From the NCBI GenBank assembly GCA_039720395.1, contig CM077833.1:18785133-18849132 (forward strand): a DNA stretch of 64,000 bases, in the 5' to 3' direction. Below the pieces are notes generated by a model, which searched no databases, was not told the origin of the DNA, and saw only the letters and a program-made list of their open reading frames with translations. The DNA is from Liquidambar formosana. Its lineage: Eukaryota; Streptophyta; Magnoliopsida; Saxifragales; Altingiaceae. Shown piece after piece: positions 13,064 through 25,300 of the stretch. The position numbers were made by a program, and so were the translations under genes. The number at the start of each line of letters is the position of its first letter. Positions within the stretch are counted from its first letter, which is position 1.

Positions 13064-13561
13064 ATATATATACCTTCCATTGCCTTGCTTTCTCGAGTTC
13101 AATGATGTCAGCAATTTCTGGATCGACGACCTCGAGTGGAGCATTCAATTGCTTTGTCCACTGAAATAGAAATGGCCAGAGCACGAAATCAAATACAGCA
13201 GACTGCGCTATCATATAGATCTTACGAATAAGCAAATGCATCAATCAAAATGAAATCATATGGATGAGAAATATCTTACGATGATACGTGATTTCTCTTT
13301 TTCGTAAACTGCTTCGTTAGGCAAAGAAGACTGCGCAAACAGATCAAAAGAAGACAGAGAGAGATCGGAGAATCAATATAGGAAGTGAAAGTTCGAAGCT
13401 TCAATTTGAATCACAGAACGTAAAAATAGGAATGAAACTAATGAAACAATAGTGAGGAAAGAAGAAAGACCATGTAATAGAGGGAACCGCCATTAACGAG
13501 AGGTCGAATCGGCTTCTTGACGGAGGTGGAGAGTCTTCGAAGCTGCCATTGCCATCGCCAT
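5763..13561 (-). CDS. SHM: serine hydroxymethyltransferase, mitochondrial type, 15 exons, frameshift in presequence
   Basis: PLP enzyme interconverting serine and glycine with tetrahydrofolate; the mitochondrial isoform works with glycine decarboxylase in photorespiration. Exons (transcribed right to left): 13561-13471, 13330-13280, 13160-13074, 12861-12740, 12597-12521, 10789-10665, 9436-9344, 7898-7806, 7696-7499, 7293-7189, 7031-6966, 6813-6736, 6331-6220, 6128-6018, 5911-5763. All introns read GT-AG, and the total gives about 518 residues, the usual plant length. Visible landmarks are [11 protein letters not shown], the PLP-lysine motif [24 protein letters not shown] and the C-terminal ETMKYKD. 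The first exon starts MAMAMA but carries one extra base near 13544, so the frame reaches a stop before the conserved [13 protein letters not shown] segment. An in-frame ATG remains at 13473-13471. A proline stands where plant SHMTs have arginine (YAPLYDY, exon 7806-7898). Confidence 0.93.
6679..6695. repeat. (TA)n microsatellite in an SHMT intron
   Basis: About eight TA units lie in the SHMT intron between the exons at 6220-6331 and 6736-6813. Confidence 0.8.
9044..9221. repeat. 89-bp tandem duplication inside an SHMT intron
   Basis: Two adjacent copies share the block from TTACAATT to GATTCTTCTCAA with a few substitutions. The period is 89 bp, measured from CAGCAAACAAAACAGC at 9075 and 9164. 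The block lies in the 1.4-kb intron between exons 7806-7898 and 9344-9436. Confidence 0.85.
11455..11560 (+). repeat. tRNA-derived SINE-like head with A and B boxes
   Basis: Within an SHMT intron, TTAGCTCAGCTGGTG (from 11464) resembles a tRNA A box and GGTTTCAACCCC (about 11517-11528) a B box, at normal pol III promoter spacing. A long G-run follows. It does not fold as a full tRNA, so it is probably a SINE head; the 3' end is not defined. Confidence 0.5.
13030..13060. repeat. (TG)n microsatellite in an SHMT intron
   Basis: About 15 TG units lie close to the 5' splice site at 13073 of the SHMT exon 13160-13074. Length variation here could affect splicing, which is inference only. Confidence 0.85.
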
Positions 13562-14175
13562 CTCTCCCTCTCCCCCTCTGTCTCTCTCTGTCTCTCTCTA
13601 AATCTTACTCTTATCTTGTCTTTCCTATTTTCTTTGGCTCGCTCTTTCTGTCTCCTCGGCCTCCAAGTTTGGTGTCCTTGGATAGTTGGATTTTGGTTGG
13701 CTGTGGGCTATGGGGTGGGGGTTGGTGGTGGTGTTGATGGCTCATCAACTTATTATACGACAAAGGTAGAAAAGTATTGCTCCTCGTCCTTACTTCTTAC
13801 ACACCGAGCATTTCCACGGAATCTAGTGGAAATAATGCTAGGGTGTTACGAGGCAACATGACAGTTGGTGGGTGGTCCAGATTAGGACCGGCCCTAACCG
13901 TTGCTTATCTGACCCTGTCTGCTAACTCCCTCCATCGGTCCACCAACCCCTGCAAACCAACACCAAACTCATACGGTTAAATTCCTTCAAGATCAGCCAG
14001 CATGTAATACTGGGCCATCAATGGGCTTATAAAGAGCTTGCTATGGCTCTGGTCTGAAAACAGTGGGCAGGAGATCGCTCGGAGGGCTCACCTAATCCTT
14101 TCAGTGCTGGGCCTCATGACTTGTTCCAGGATATCGTGAACCACAAAAGCTCAACGGTCTAATGTACTTAGGATT
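13562..14175. promoter_or_regulatory. SHMT promoter and 5' leader
   Basis: The stretch directly upstream of the SHMT ATG (13562-13610) is rich in CT on the plus strand, hence GA in the SHMT leader. The rest is spacer without a supported gene; open frames at 13517-13980 are composition artefacts. Confidence 0.45.
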
Positions 14176-14179
14176 AACC

Positions 14180-14427
14180 TAGGAGGTGTGGTTCAAATGG
14201 CCTCATGGTTGGAATACCAACAATGAGGTTCCAGGTTCAAACCTTGTAGCCAACTTTCCGAACGTAATAAGTGCAGTAAAGGTTGATAGGACATATCTCT
14301 ATTGACGGGTAATCAATTCTTAGATTTTGGTGTGAGTATGAATCCCCGCCGTTGTACAAGTCCGTGACTTGACAGAATGAGAGAATTCATCCTCGTATCC
14401 AAAAAAATAAAAAAAAAAAAAAAAAAA
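14180..14427 (+). mobile_element. tRNA-derived SINE with poly(A) tail
   Basis: A GTGGTTCAAATGG A-box-like segment is followed by a B box (GGTTCAAACC, about 14233) and, 170 bp on, by a tail of A and AAT units (about 14400-14427) preceded by TATCC. This is the layout of a tRNA-related plant SINE. I could not find a convincing target duplication. Confidence 0.65.
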
Positions 14428-15185
14428 GAGAAAACTTGGATGAGTTGAAGAAGACTGTCAATAGACCCAAGTTTAATCATGAACAAAGGAATGAGAATTT
14501 TCTAGGCACCACCGAGCATGAGTTTCGGTGAGCCAAAATGCCTTGAACCTTGGGATAGGGGGTGGAAGGGTTAAATTAAAGAAAGGAGCGGGCTACCCCC
14601 ATCGTGTAATCCAGGAGGAACAAAGAAATTAAGCTCAATTGCACACCCATAACTATCACGAGTTATAGCCACTCATCTGGTTACATTTATAAATTTTGGT
14701 CATACCAATTATAATTATGATCAACCTAATTATGTTTAAAGATTTTTGAGTTATCAGTCCAGGGACACAAAGGTTAATTGGATGGGTGATCAAGCTGGGC
14801 TTGTGCACGAAAAGTAGACCCAACCCAAATGGCCCAATGGTCAGCCCTATGTCTGCAAAGGCCAGCCTGCTCTTCGTTTTAGCTAAAGGGTATGTATCAT
14901 ATATGATTACTATTATGCGATGTTGAATCTGTTTTACAAAACTATCATATAATATGATTCACTAACGTACTTGAGCTGAATTTAAAATTGTCTTCCTCGC
15001 GCGTTCTTCTATGTTGTCTCATCGTATTATCCTAATTGGCATGAGCAAAACCAGTGAGCCACTCAACCAACCCCCCCACCCCCCCAACCCCCACAAAAAC
15101 AACTCATGAAGATGATATCGAAGTTTCTTGAAATATTAAAACCAAGATTGAATATATTAAGGATTCAAACCTCTCCCATTATATA
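14428..15185. other. spacer without a recognised gene
   Basis: AT-rich spacer between the SINE and the Helitron. It includes a C-rich run at about 15070-15092. No open frame with domain content was seen. Confidence 0.5.
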
Positions 15186-15608
15186 TCTATATCTATATTT
15201 ATATCTATATCTATCTATATCTACAAAAAGTTAAATCTCATAAAAACTTTTGAACGACCAATATACCCTTATTTTTAAAAAAAAATATATATCTATCATT
15301 TCTTTAATTGAAACACATAAGAAACATTCTTATCATTTGGTAACAAATGAAAGTTAAATTTTAACTCAAACTCTTAACAAATTAAAGTCTACCCTTCCTT
15401 TAATTGAAACATATAGTAAATGTTTTTATCATTTGGTAACAAATTAAAGTTAAATTCTTACTCAAATTCTTAAAAAATATATATATACTCTTAAATTTTA
15501 AACTTTCTCTTTTATGAAAAAAAAATATAAAATCTTTATGTATTTATTATTTTGTATAACTAATATTATTTAAAAATATCACGTGCAACGCACATGTGCT
15601 ATATCTAG
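15186..15608 (+). mobile_element. short non-autonomous Helitron
   Basis: The 5' end begins TCTATATCTATAT after a host A. The 3' end has a GC-richer hairpin (CACGTGC, then GCACATGTGC at 15590-15599) about 6 bp before CTAG, followed by a host T. TC at the 5' end, a terminal hairpin, CTRR at the 3' end and insertion between A and T are established Helitron features. The interior contains a tandem duplication of about 97 bp (about 15299-15490) centred on TTATCATTTGGTAACAAAT. No Rep/helicase is present, so it is non-autonomous. Confidence 0.75.
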
Positions 15609-16299
15609 TATATATAAAAGAAATTTAAAACCAAAATCTTGATTATTTCTATTACAAGACTTTATTGTGGAGCTTGATGACTTTTTTCTTGAAATTCTCT
15701 TTTCAATAACAAAGGTTTGAGATTTAAGTGTGTAGAACTATAATTTTTTTATAATCCCAAAATTTGTGTTTTAAGGAGAAAAATCCAATGTTATACATGC
15801 TGCAGCATCCAAGGAAATAATATAATTAAAGTGGGAAACTAACATTCATGACGTTCTAGCTTTATAACATCCCTCTCATTCTTTTAAGGTGTGGGTCGTA
15901 GTTAGGAACAATACTTAGTTTCATAAGGAAGAAGAAGCGCCCCACCTTACATCCACTTATCTTTCATCACATGTGCGAAAAAAATTTAATGAGAATTGAT
16001 CGTGTGTACATAATATTCTTATATTTACGAAATTATAAACATATATCTACGTATTTGTATTTACATATCCACGTTGTCGTAAGAACTTGTCCATATGTCT
16101 CTATCCACATATACACATATTTATATTTTTCAATTAACTATACTATGTGATCTAATATAAGCAAGAGTATGGAGGAATTCCTCCCCCTCCCCCACTATAA
16201 GCCAATTATTTTTCCTTCTATTAATATCTTTTTGTATGCTAATATTCTTATCTGTTTCTGTAAAATATTATATAAATAAATAAATAAAGGTTTTGCAAC
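15609..16299. other. AT-rich spacer
   Basis: No gene or bounded repeat recognised between the Helitron and the GC-rich island. Confidence 0.5.
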
Positions 16300-16745
16300 T
16301 TACAAGGCACAGCGGTTACGGTAAACGGCCATGAGTCGCACGCCGTGCGCGCCAAATCGCAAAAGTCCTATAGCCAGCTCCCCACGCCATAAAAGTTGAC
16401 GTCTGATTCCTGCCCATTTGGAGATTCTGGACAACGAATCTTTTGCGAATTTTAATACGAGAATCCTTCTTGGGGATCTCGAGGCGTGACACGCACCTTT
16501 TCCCTCGCGTAGAGCCACTTTGATCAATCTCTACCGACGGTGTTGTCCACGCAATATCAATGGGCGCGGCTTCTAACTTCCAGTTGCTATCACTGCCTAG
16601 TCTGCCTTCGATCGATGTCCATTTTCGGACCCGTGATAACATATTTTTTGTTGTCACGTGCATGGACGCCTCACCTGTGAGCTTCCAGCTGTAAGGCCCA
16701 CTGCCCCCTGCCTGTGACCTATGCGAGATTAGAACTTCCATCTTT
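16300..16745. other. GC-rich island with a 141-codon open frame of unknown nature
   Basis: Base composition changes sharply from AT-rich spacer to a GC-richer block with many CpGs. The minus strand is open from 16741 to 16316 (141 codons) and an overlapping frame is also open. I recognise no domain in the translation, and there is no splice or promoter context. It could be a captured exon, a regulatory CpG block or a decayed gene. Confidence 0.35.
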
Positions 16746-16857
16746 AGGCGATGTTTACAAGATTAACTCCCATAAGTTTAGCCTTGAAGTAAGGGCCAAC
16801 TATATGATACCCAGCCAAAATTGGGCACCATAGACTGACTTTAATGTAAGAGAAGAA

Positions 16858-17013
16858 CTTCCATGCAACTGTGACATTGTCATATGGTGTTATGAGTTAA
16901 TAAGAATCAAATAAAATAAGATTGTTAAGTCAAAAAATATTCTGATAATTCTATTTTACTTATTTTTTATTGACTCATGACATCATGTGATCTGTGTCAC
17001 AATTGCATGGAAG
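16858..17013. mobile_element. fold-back MITE with about 70-bp arms
   Basis: The left arm starts CTTCCATGCAACTGTGACA. The right arm ends as its near complement, TGTGTCACAATTGCATGGAAG, so almost the whole 156 bp folds on itself. Such elements are non-autonomous DNA transposons. I could not assign a superfamily because no clear target duplication is visible. Confidence 0.65.
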
Positions 17014-18960
17014 GGTCTGAATAGTGGTTATGGATATTTTTATTCCAAACTGTCCCTAATGACACATCTCATTTTCCTTAGTTTATGTTATCGTTCATAG
17101 ACACCCATTTTCTCCTCTTCCACATTCCTACTTTGTAACTCTATGCCTGTATTCATTTAGATGATTCTTAAAGGACCCTCTAGTTTATTACAATCCCAGA
17201 ATAGATATTTGTTTAGAGTGGTCAAAATACCTTAATCTATGCTTAATTAAATCCATCTACTTTGCCAGCATCCCTATGTCAATACATAATCTAAATGTAA
17301 AATTCAGGTGAGGGTGCCCTCAATCATGATTGTTGCTCTTTTATTTTTTAGAGGATACGGCATGAACTTGAAAACATTATCATAACAAGATGTTCCATGT
17401 TATAATTACTCGTGCCAATTAGAGGTTGATATTCTCTTTCATTAACTCAATTATACGAAGTATTTAAATGAAAATTTTCATCAACTTCGAACAGCAAAAG
17501 TCCATTTTAAAACAATTTTCATCAATTAACTCTGAACAACAAAAGCCCATTCTATTATATTTTTGAATGAAATTATATTAGTATTAGTCTATAACTATAT
17601 AGGGGCATTCGGGCTCAAGTCCAAAAAGTAATGCTTGTGTTGCGTAAAGTCCTTCTTTAAAAACACATTTAACCTCCAGTACACTATAAGTTGGGAGGAC
17701 AAAAATGTCCCTGCCATAAAGGCACAAATCATATAAAGATCAGAAATAAGAATAACTCATCTGGAAAATATCCTTGAATTTTGGTCAAATCCCTACAAAA
17801 TCTCCACCACTCAAATTCTTTCCCTTCCACTTCCAATGTCCCCTACTTTCCCTACTATGATATGCTCCACTCTTTCCTTCTTAATTTCCCTCAATTAATT
17901 CTCATAACTCCCCTCCATTATTTTCGGCCATTCATAACTCTCCTTTTTTATTTTCTCATACTTCGCAAAACTCTCTCTCTCTCTCCATCTTTGTCAAGTC
18001 CTTCCTTACCTCCCTCAATTACTTTTCCTACTTTTTCTCCCCTTGTCATTTGCAATCCTGCGAGCATCCCTTTGGTAGTAGACTCTCTGTTTCATCATAT
18101 AACTTTTTGAACATGTTACTAAATCTAGGTTGTTTTTTTTTGTTTTTTTTTTTTATAAAGAAATTGAATGGGTAATTAGTTACCTAGGTCTCAGTTACAT
18201 GTAACTAGAGATGTATGTGATTGTAGTTACTATAACTATTATAGCAGGGAATAATTGCATAATGAACAAATGGATGAAGAAGACGAAGTGTAAACATGTA
18301 ACTATTTATGTAACTAAACATAGGGGTTTGTTTTGATTTATTTGAATTCCGATTTAGGGATTTTGACATTGTTGATGTGAGTTATGAAATTTCATACATT
18401 ATTCGAAATAGTTACATTGCAATTTTTTTTAGAAATACACACGCATATGGGTTAGTTACATGATTTTACATAAAATAAGTCCACGAAAAGGTCATACATC
18501 ATCAACTAGTTACATTTGTCGAAACTTGACGGGTATGAATTTTATTGGACATTTAGCAAACCTAAATAATGAATGGGATGGGTTTGATTTCATAAATCGT
18601 GGCTGGTTTTCTATTTAAAACCTTGCCATATGTGTTTAGAAAGGCAATATAATGAATGGAATGGATTTGATCCATCATGGCTGGTTTTCCTTTTAAAATC
18701 TTGCCATTTATGTTTAGAAGGGCATTGACGGTATTCATGGCAAGATTTTTTATAACTGTTCCCAAAACATTACCTTTTCTTCATGTGCAATGGACTTGAG
18801 GCTAAAAGAGTTTTTATAAGGTGATTTGAGACTTAAACAAACCCCCAAACGTGTACCTCCGCTAATTTCCCCTAACTATAAATATATGCAACAAGTTTGA
18901 TGTGCCCAATATAATTGTCTAGTTATTTGTCTGAAACACTTAAGAACATAAGAGACTTTA
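17014..18960. other. spacer with a cluster of GTTACAT/ATGTAACT motifs and a 78-bp tandem duplication
   Basis: No supported gene. From about 18170 to 18510 the motif ATGTAACT or its complement AGTTACAT recurs many times on both strands. From 18571 to 18726 two tandem copies (period about 78 bp) share GGCTGGTTTTC and TTAAAA.CTTGCCAT. Pyrimidine-rich sequence at 17800-18110 produces an artefactual open frame. Confidence 0.5.
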
Positions 18961-19367
18961 GAAGAAGAGGGATGAGGGCGCCCTCATAATTAAATAGCTC
19001 TATCCAAAATACATTAGCAAGACTAATTGTTTTTCAATAATGTGGCAAGAAAAACCTATCCTTTTTTTTTTTTCCCCAAAAAATAGTAGGACACAAACAT
19101 CCAACCCCACAGGGCCACACCACTAATAAGATGAGATATGCCATTAGACCTAATGTTCATTAGGTGACAAGAAAAACATACTTAACGTCTTAAACATCAA
19201 CGAAAAGAAAAACAAAGAAGAAACATATCATCTCTATAAATATTTATAATGTATAAGCTTAATCACCAAAGTAGAAACATAACCCTCTTTTTTTTTTTTC
19301 CCCTTCTTCTTCTCTCTCTAAAACCGATCGACTAACCATACAACCCAACAATTCTCACTCTCTCTCC
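18961..19367 (+). promoter_or_regulatory. promoter and leader of OPT gene A
   Basis: Upstream of the ATG at 19368 lie a TATA-like TATAAATA (about 19236) and a pyrimidine-rich leader (19290-19320) typical of plant 5' untranslated regions. Confidence 0.5.
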
Positions 19368-22300
19368 ATGGGAACATTGGAAGTAGAGGCACCAATAAAC
19401 AGAGTCACAACAGAGGATGACATTGATGAAGACGAACTATCACCAATCGAGCAGGTCCGCCTGACCGTACCCAACACCGACGACCCATCACTACCCGTAT
19501 GGACCTTCCGAATGTGGTTCCTCGGTGTCTTATCCTGTGGCCTCCTCTCATTCCTCAATCAGTTCTTCTCTTACCGCAGGCAACCCCTCATCATTACCCA
19601 GATCACCGTCCAGGTGGCCACCCTCCCAATCGGACGGTTCATGGCCTCCGTACTTCCCACAACCAAGTTCCATCTTCCCGGGTTCGGGTCAAGAGAGTTC
19701 TCCCTCAATCCGGGTCCGTTTAACATGAAGGAGCACGTTCTCATCTCCATTTTTGCTAATGCGGGAAGCGCTTTTGGGAATGGTTCGGCTTATGCTGTGG
19801 GTATAGTAAACATTATAAAGGCCTTTTATGGGAGGGGCATCTCCTTTCATGCCAGCTGGATTCTGATCATTACCACCCAGGTATTCTTGTTACTCGTTTG
19901 ATGTTTTTTTTTTCAGTGTTTGGATGCCGAGAAAATTGAGGAAAAGAGAAGAAATAAAAAGGGGTTTTGACTCTTTCTTTTATTTTATTTTTTTTGGTTC
20001 CAAATACGAAAACCCAAACAGACTTTGAAAAGGGGTATTTAATTTATCGGGTTTTAAGTAGTGAAAAATTCTTAGTTTCAAAATTTTAGTTTCTTTCTTA
20101 CACTTTCTCAGCAGCCAACCGCTGCTTCAAATCGTTTCTTACTGGTTTTGGGTGGGTTCATATCTTCAGGAATGAAGGAATTTCTGGTTTTTAAATGCAT
20201 GTCATTAATAGCTCCGGTTTTTCTTCTGTTTTACCAGCGGAGATCAGGTTTTCTATTTTTTTTTTTTTCAAATAACAAATATAAATATAAATTATTATTT
20301 ATACTTTGCTAAAGTGCGCATGTGGCGGGTGCAGGTATTGGGGTACGGTTGGGCGGGACTCCTAAGGAAGTACGTCGTGGAGCCGGCGCACATGTGGTGG
20401 CCTAGCACCCTTGTGCAGATCACCCTTTTCCAGTACGTTTTTAGAATTTACACGTATCAATTTGATTTATAGAAATACATCATCTGTGTCTTTAGTGCAG
20501 TGATCAGAACCCTCTCTATAACAATGAATTTGGATTCGCTGCTTGTCCCTTGAATGTGTAACATATCATCCACAAGATGCGTGACACATGAGATTTCATC
20601 TAGGTGTTAACATCAAAGATGTATAGTGTTTACGATGTGTTGCACATCCAAGTGCCGAGCATCGTAATCAATCACGTTCGAATACGTGAAATAATTGCAT
20701 ATATCTATATATATATATATATATATATAGTTTTAATCTTTTAGATCCTTGATATTAGATCAAGATAGACATTTAATGCGCCCTTTTGTTTTTTGTGATC
20801 TAACGTTCAAAATAAAGGGGATTTAAAAAACGGGTCATAGATCTTATATCAGAGCCATGATAGGATTAGGATTGCAATTTTTAGTATCATTTATTGACTT
20901 ATATTTTTATTAAATTTTATTATTATATCATGTTATGCTTGTCAATTACGTATCAAGTTAATTATTGATTGAGAATATATTAATCCTACAAGTTTCATAT
21001 AAAATATACTCAATTTAACTAAGGAGATGTGAACGCCTAAAATTTCCTTTTCTTGTGGCTAGTAGAACGACTAAAATTTCACATTTGATTTCTTGTCGTG
21101 GGGGGTGGGGGGGGTGTATGACTCAGAGTCAAGGCGTTTCCATGCCCGTTTCCCCTAAATTAGTCATAAAGTCATTTTCTTCCTTCTGTCTCCAACCCCA
21201 AACGTACAGCTATATCCTCTGTAGATTTATTGTCTCCCAAGTCTTATGAAATTACGATGTTCCCAAGGTTTTTGTTTTGTTTTTTTTTTTTTTTTCCCCT
21301 TCTCTCGAGCCCTTATCACCCTGGCCCATCTTATACATGTCTATTCTTACGCAAATTATCATGGCAGCATACGCATATTTGTCTTTCTCACTACTCTTCC
21401 CTTCTGTTTTTTTGTTTTATTTGCTGAGCGATGAATATCAAGACATGCAGCATACATTGGCGCACTTCTAGATGGCCCATCTTAGGATCTCAATCCCAAT
21501 AATTGGGCTTTTATCCTGATTTTTATTTTTATTTGGGTTCTCTATTGGCACCCTAAGATTTATTTTGCATCCCCTACTTATTTTACATTTTAAGGTTTTT
21601 TGAAAAATATAAAAAGTTTTCATAGAAAACCGGTTGCTTTGTCCACTAGAAAACATTATTTTTAACAACTTTGTAGTAAAAGGTTTTTCCAAAATCTGTT
21701 GTCTAAATTGATTTTTTAGGTATTTAATGTCTTTATTTTATAAATAATTAAAAAATATACTTAAACGATAGATTTTAGAAAAATTTTCTTTTACAGAGAA
21801 TTATTCAAAATGATATTTTTACGCAATTAGTTTTTCATAAAAATCTTTTATATTTTCCATAAAATCTTAAAATGTAACATAAGTGGGAAATAAAAAGTAA
21901 GTATTGGGGTGCTAATAAAGGCCTCCCTTTTTATTTTTTATTTTTATGACAATAAAACTCTTTGCGCAAACCTCGTGTTTATGTAAGACGTACCCCACAA
22001 CCCATATGGACTAGTTTAGTCCAAAACCAATGAGAAGCATGAAACCGGCCTTGTGGCTTTCATCTTGATTTTGCCAACCATGATTTTCAAGGTTTGACAT
22101 AAAATAAGGTGTGGGGAAACTACTTTATATACTCCTATGCTCTTTGTATTTGTGTAGTATCTTGTGACTTAATCTAATAATATGACACAATTATGACAAG
22201 ATACGGTTACGTAATCACAACAAATTCTCAAAATTTAAAATATGAAATTAATATAATTTATATTTTTATATGAATAATTATATTGCACCATATCCATCAT

Positions 22301-25300
22301 TCAAAATACAATTATTTGTACTGGTTTTGAAAATCTTGGATGAGCCGTTGACAAAGAGGATATGATAAGAAGGAAAATAAATCAAAAATGAAAAAGAAGA
22401 TAAATGAGACGAAAACAGAGGTGTTATGTCAAAGATGCATGTGTAAGAATGCATGTGTAAGAGGAGTGTTGTGTCCGACTTTACCATGGCACCGAAATGT
22501 ATGTGCTTGTTAAGATTTACAATATATTCATTTTTAATGGCAGATTATGACATCAAAAGACGACCTTAAGTTTCAAAGTCTCCTAACATACGTACATAGT
22601 TGCACACTAATTGGATGGCAGGCCATCATTTTTTCGGAAAGATTCCTAGTTTCCAATTTTTCAAAACATTAGCCAATTAGAGTGCTATGACCATAAATCT
22701 TTTGACTGCCTGCATTCACTCATTTGGCAGTTTTTGCGGAAGACCCGGGGCTAGGCCTACTAGAATCTACTGTTCTCCCATGTGACATCTTCTTCTTTTT
22801 ATACATGAATCGAGATTTGAGATCCTGCCCTTTTTTTTTCCATATGGACCCTATCATTATGTCACAATCGCAGATCGCCTTGTGGTCTAAGGGCATTTCT
22901 TTTTTATGTTGGGGAGATTCTAACTTCGAGTCTCATGAATAGTTATATGATGTTCTAATGATTCTTACTCATGTTATCCAAAAAAAAAAAAAACAGAGAG
23001 AGAAGCACATCACAATCCATCAACACTAATATTCTTTTAGTCATTTGTCTATTGATCCATTTTCACCCCACTTTTCCTTTTTGTTTTTTTGCAAAAGATT
23101 TTATTAGTACTCAGACCCTAGGGTGAGAAGGCTTTCTACCCCACTTTTGCCTACGTAATCCACACCTTTTTATGAGCAAAAATAGTGTAAAAATCGGCAT
23201 GCAGGAATGTGAATACAACAAAAAACGATATGGAAATAGGTCCTCCCATAATTTAAGGAGTAGATGAGTTAATACAATTTTTTTACATATTTTTTTTCTT
23301 ATCAATTAATTTGTCCATTGAGCATTGTGTAGAGCTTTGTACCATGTGTCCATATCAACTTTCCTTAAAAAAATGACGTGAAAAATCGTGTCTAAAAATT
23401 GTATCCCTGATGCTAAACCCCTCAATCAAGTGGTCATTGATCTAGGAGCAAGCAGGCCCTTGTGAGAGTATGACTAAAAAAACTGTACCTACTGAACTGT
23501 GGGTCATTTTCCCTCCTGTTTAATTACATTAATTCTGTCTGTCTTTGGTAAAAGGCGAAAGAATAGTTCACTCTGTGCTCACCACGCAGCTGCATTCTCT
23601 GTCTCTCTTCACTTTGCTGTGTCAAAGTATGTTCAATACTAAATCATGAACCAAAAATACCTCATAGTATGTGGAATTCATTTTATGCAGGGCACTGCAT
23701 GAAAAAGATGACAGAAAAGAAGGTAAGAAGGAGAAGGAGCAGTACCGCATGTCGCGCTCAAAATTCTTCTTGATCGCACTGGTTTGTAGCTTCTCGTGGG
23801 CCTTGTTCCCGAGTTATCTCTTCCAATCATTGCAAAGCATCTCATGGGTCTGCTGGACATTTCGAAATTCGGTCACTGCCCAACAAATCGGGTCGGGTCT
23901 CAACGGTCTTGGCATTGGAGCATTTACACTAGACTGGTCAGCAGTAGCTTCATTCTTGTTCAGCCCTCTCATCTGTCCCTTCTTTGCCATTGCCAATGTG
24001 TTTGTAGGCTATGCATTGATACTCTACGTAGTAATTCCCTTATCCTACTGGGGTCTAAACATGTACAATGCACAGACATTCCCCATTTTTTCGTCGGACC
24101 TGTTCACTGCCCAAGGCCAGGAATATAACATTACAACCATTGTTAATAACAACTTTGAGTTGGATAAGACCGCGTACGGCGAGCAAGGGAGGATCCATTT
24201 GAGCATGTTCTTTGCTCTCACATATGGGTTTGGGTTTGCCACCATTGCATCTACACTTACTCATGTGGCCTTGTTCTATGGAAGGTGACGTTTCTTTTTC
24301 TTTTCTCTTGTGCTTCTTGTTTTTTCCTTTCTTTTTTTGAGGTCCAAAATTTTCTGCAATTCAGTTCAGGCATACTTCCTGAATCCAAAATTTTCTGCAA
24401 TTTAATTCTGACATTCTTCACTGATAATTGTTGATAAAAGAAGAAAATTAAAGTAAATCGTTCTTCCTCAAAGTGACTTCAACACCTACCTAAATTGATG
24501 GGTCCTTATGCCTTTCATTTTGCCAAAGTTTGGCAATTCATCTTTGAAATCTTTGACATAAAACTTTATGTTACAGGGAGATATATGACCGATACCGTGC
24601 ATCTTCCAAGGGAAAAGAGGATATTCACACAAGGTTGATGAAAAATTACAAGGACATACCTTCATGGTGGTTTCAAGTGCTTCTCGTTGTGACAATCTCC
24701 ATCTCTCTTGCACTCTGCATTTTTCTGAAGAAGGATATTCAGATGCCGTGGTGGGGACTTATATTCGCGGCTGCCCTTGCCTTCATATTTACCCTTCCCA
24801 TTAGCATCATAACTGCCACCACAAATCAGGTAATCCAAAACTAAAAAAACATATATTAGCACTTCCTTTATTTTTCCTGTGTAATAAATATTTCAAAAAT
24901 CATTCATTTTCCTTTTTGAGTAACTAATATCCATGGAGAATTTCTTCTTTTTTCCCTCACAAATGTTGTAATTCTAATTTCTATACAGACACCAGGGCTA
25001 AATATAATCACAGAGTACATAATGGGAGTAATATTGCCTGGAAGACCTATAGCCAATGTTTGCTTCAAGACCTATGGATACATGAGCATGGCTCAGGCAA
25101 TTTCCTTTCTCAGTGATTTCAAGCTAGGCCATTACATGAAGATCCCTCCAAGGTCAATGTTCTTAGTTCAGGTATGTTCCCACTTCTCCATAATAGCATA
25201 AATCTTTAATATTTTCAGAAACTATTTGCTTAGGGATTCTTTAATTAGCATCTAGAAAATACTTTTACTGCTTCTGAAAGCTTCATTTGCTTTGATTTTT

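Noticed and set aside
19499..19728. Alternative frames over OPT exon 1 (and similar over other OPT exons)
   Set aside because: Shadow frames of a strong coding exon.
22855..23020. TCACAATC as target duplication of the SINE in OPT A intron 2
   Set aside because: The right copy is separated from the poly(A) by about 19 bases, so chance is as likely.
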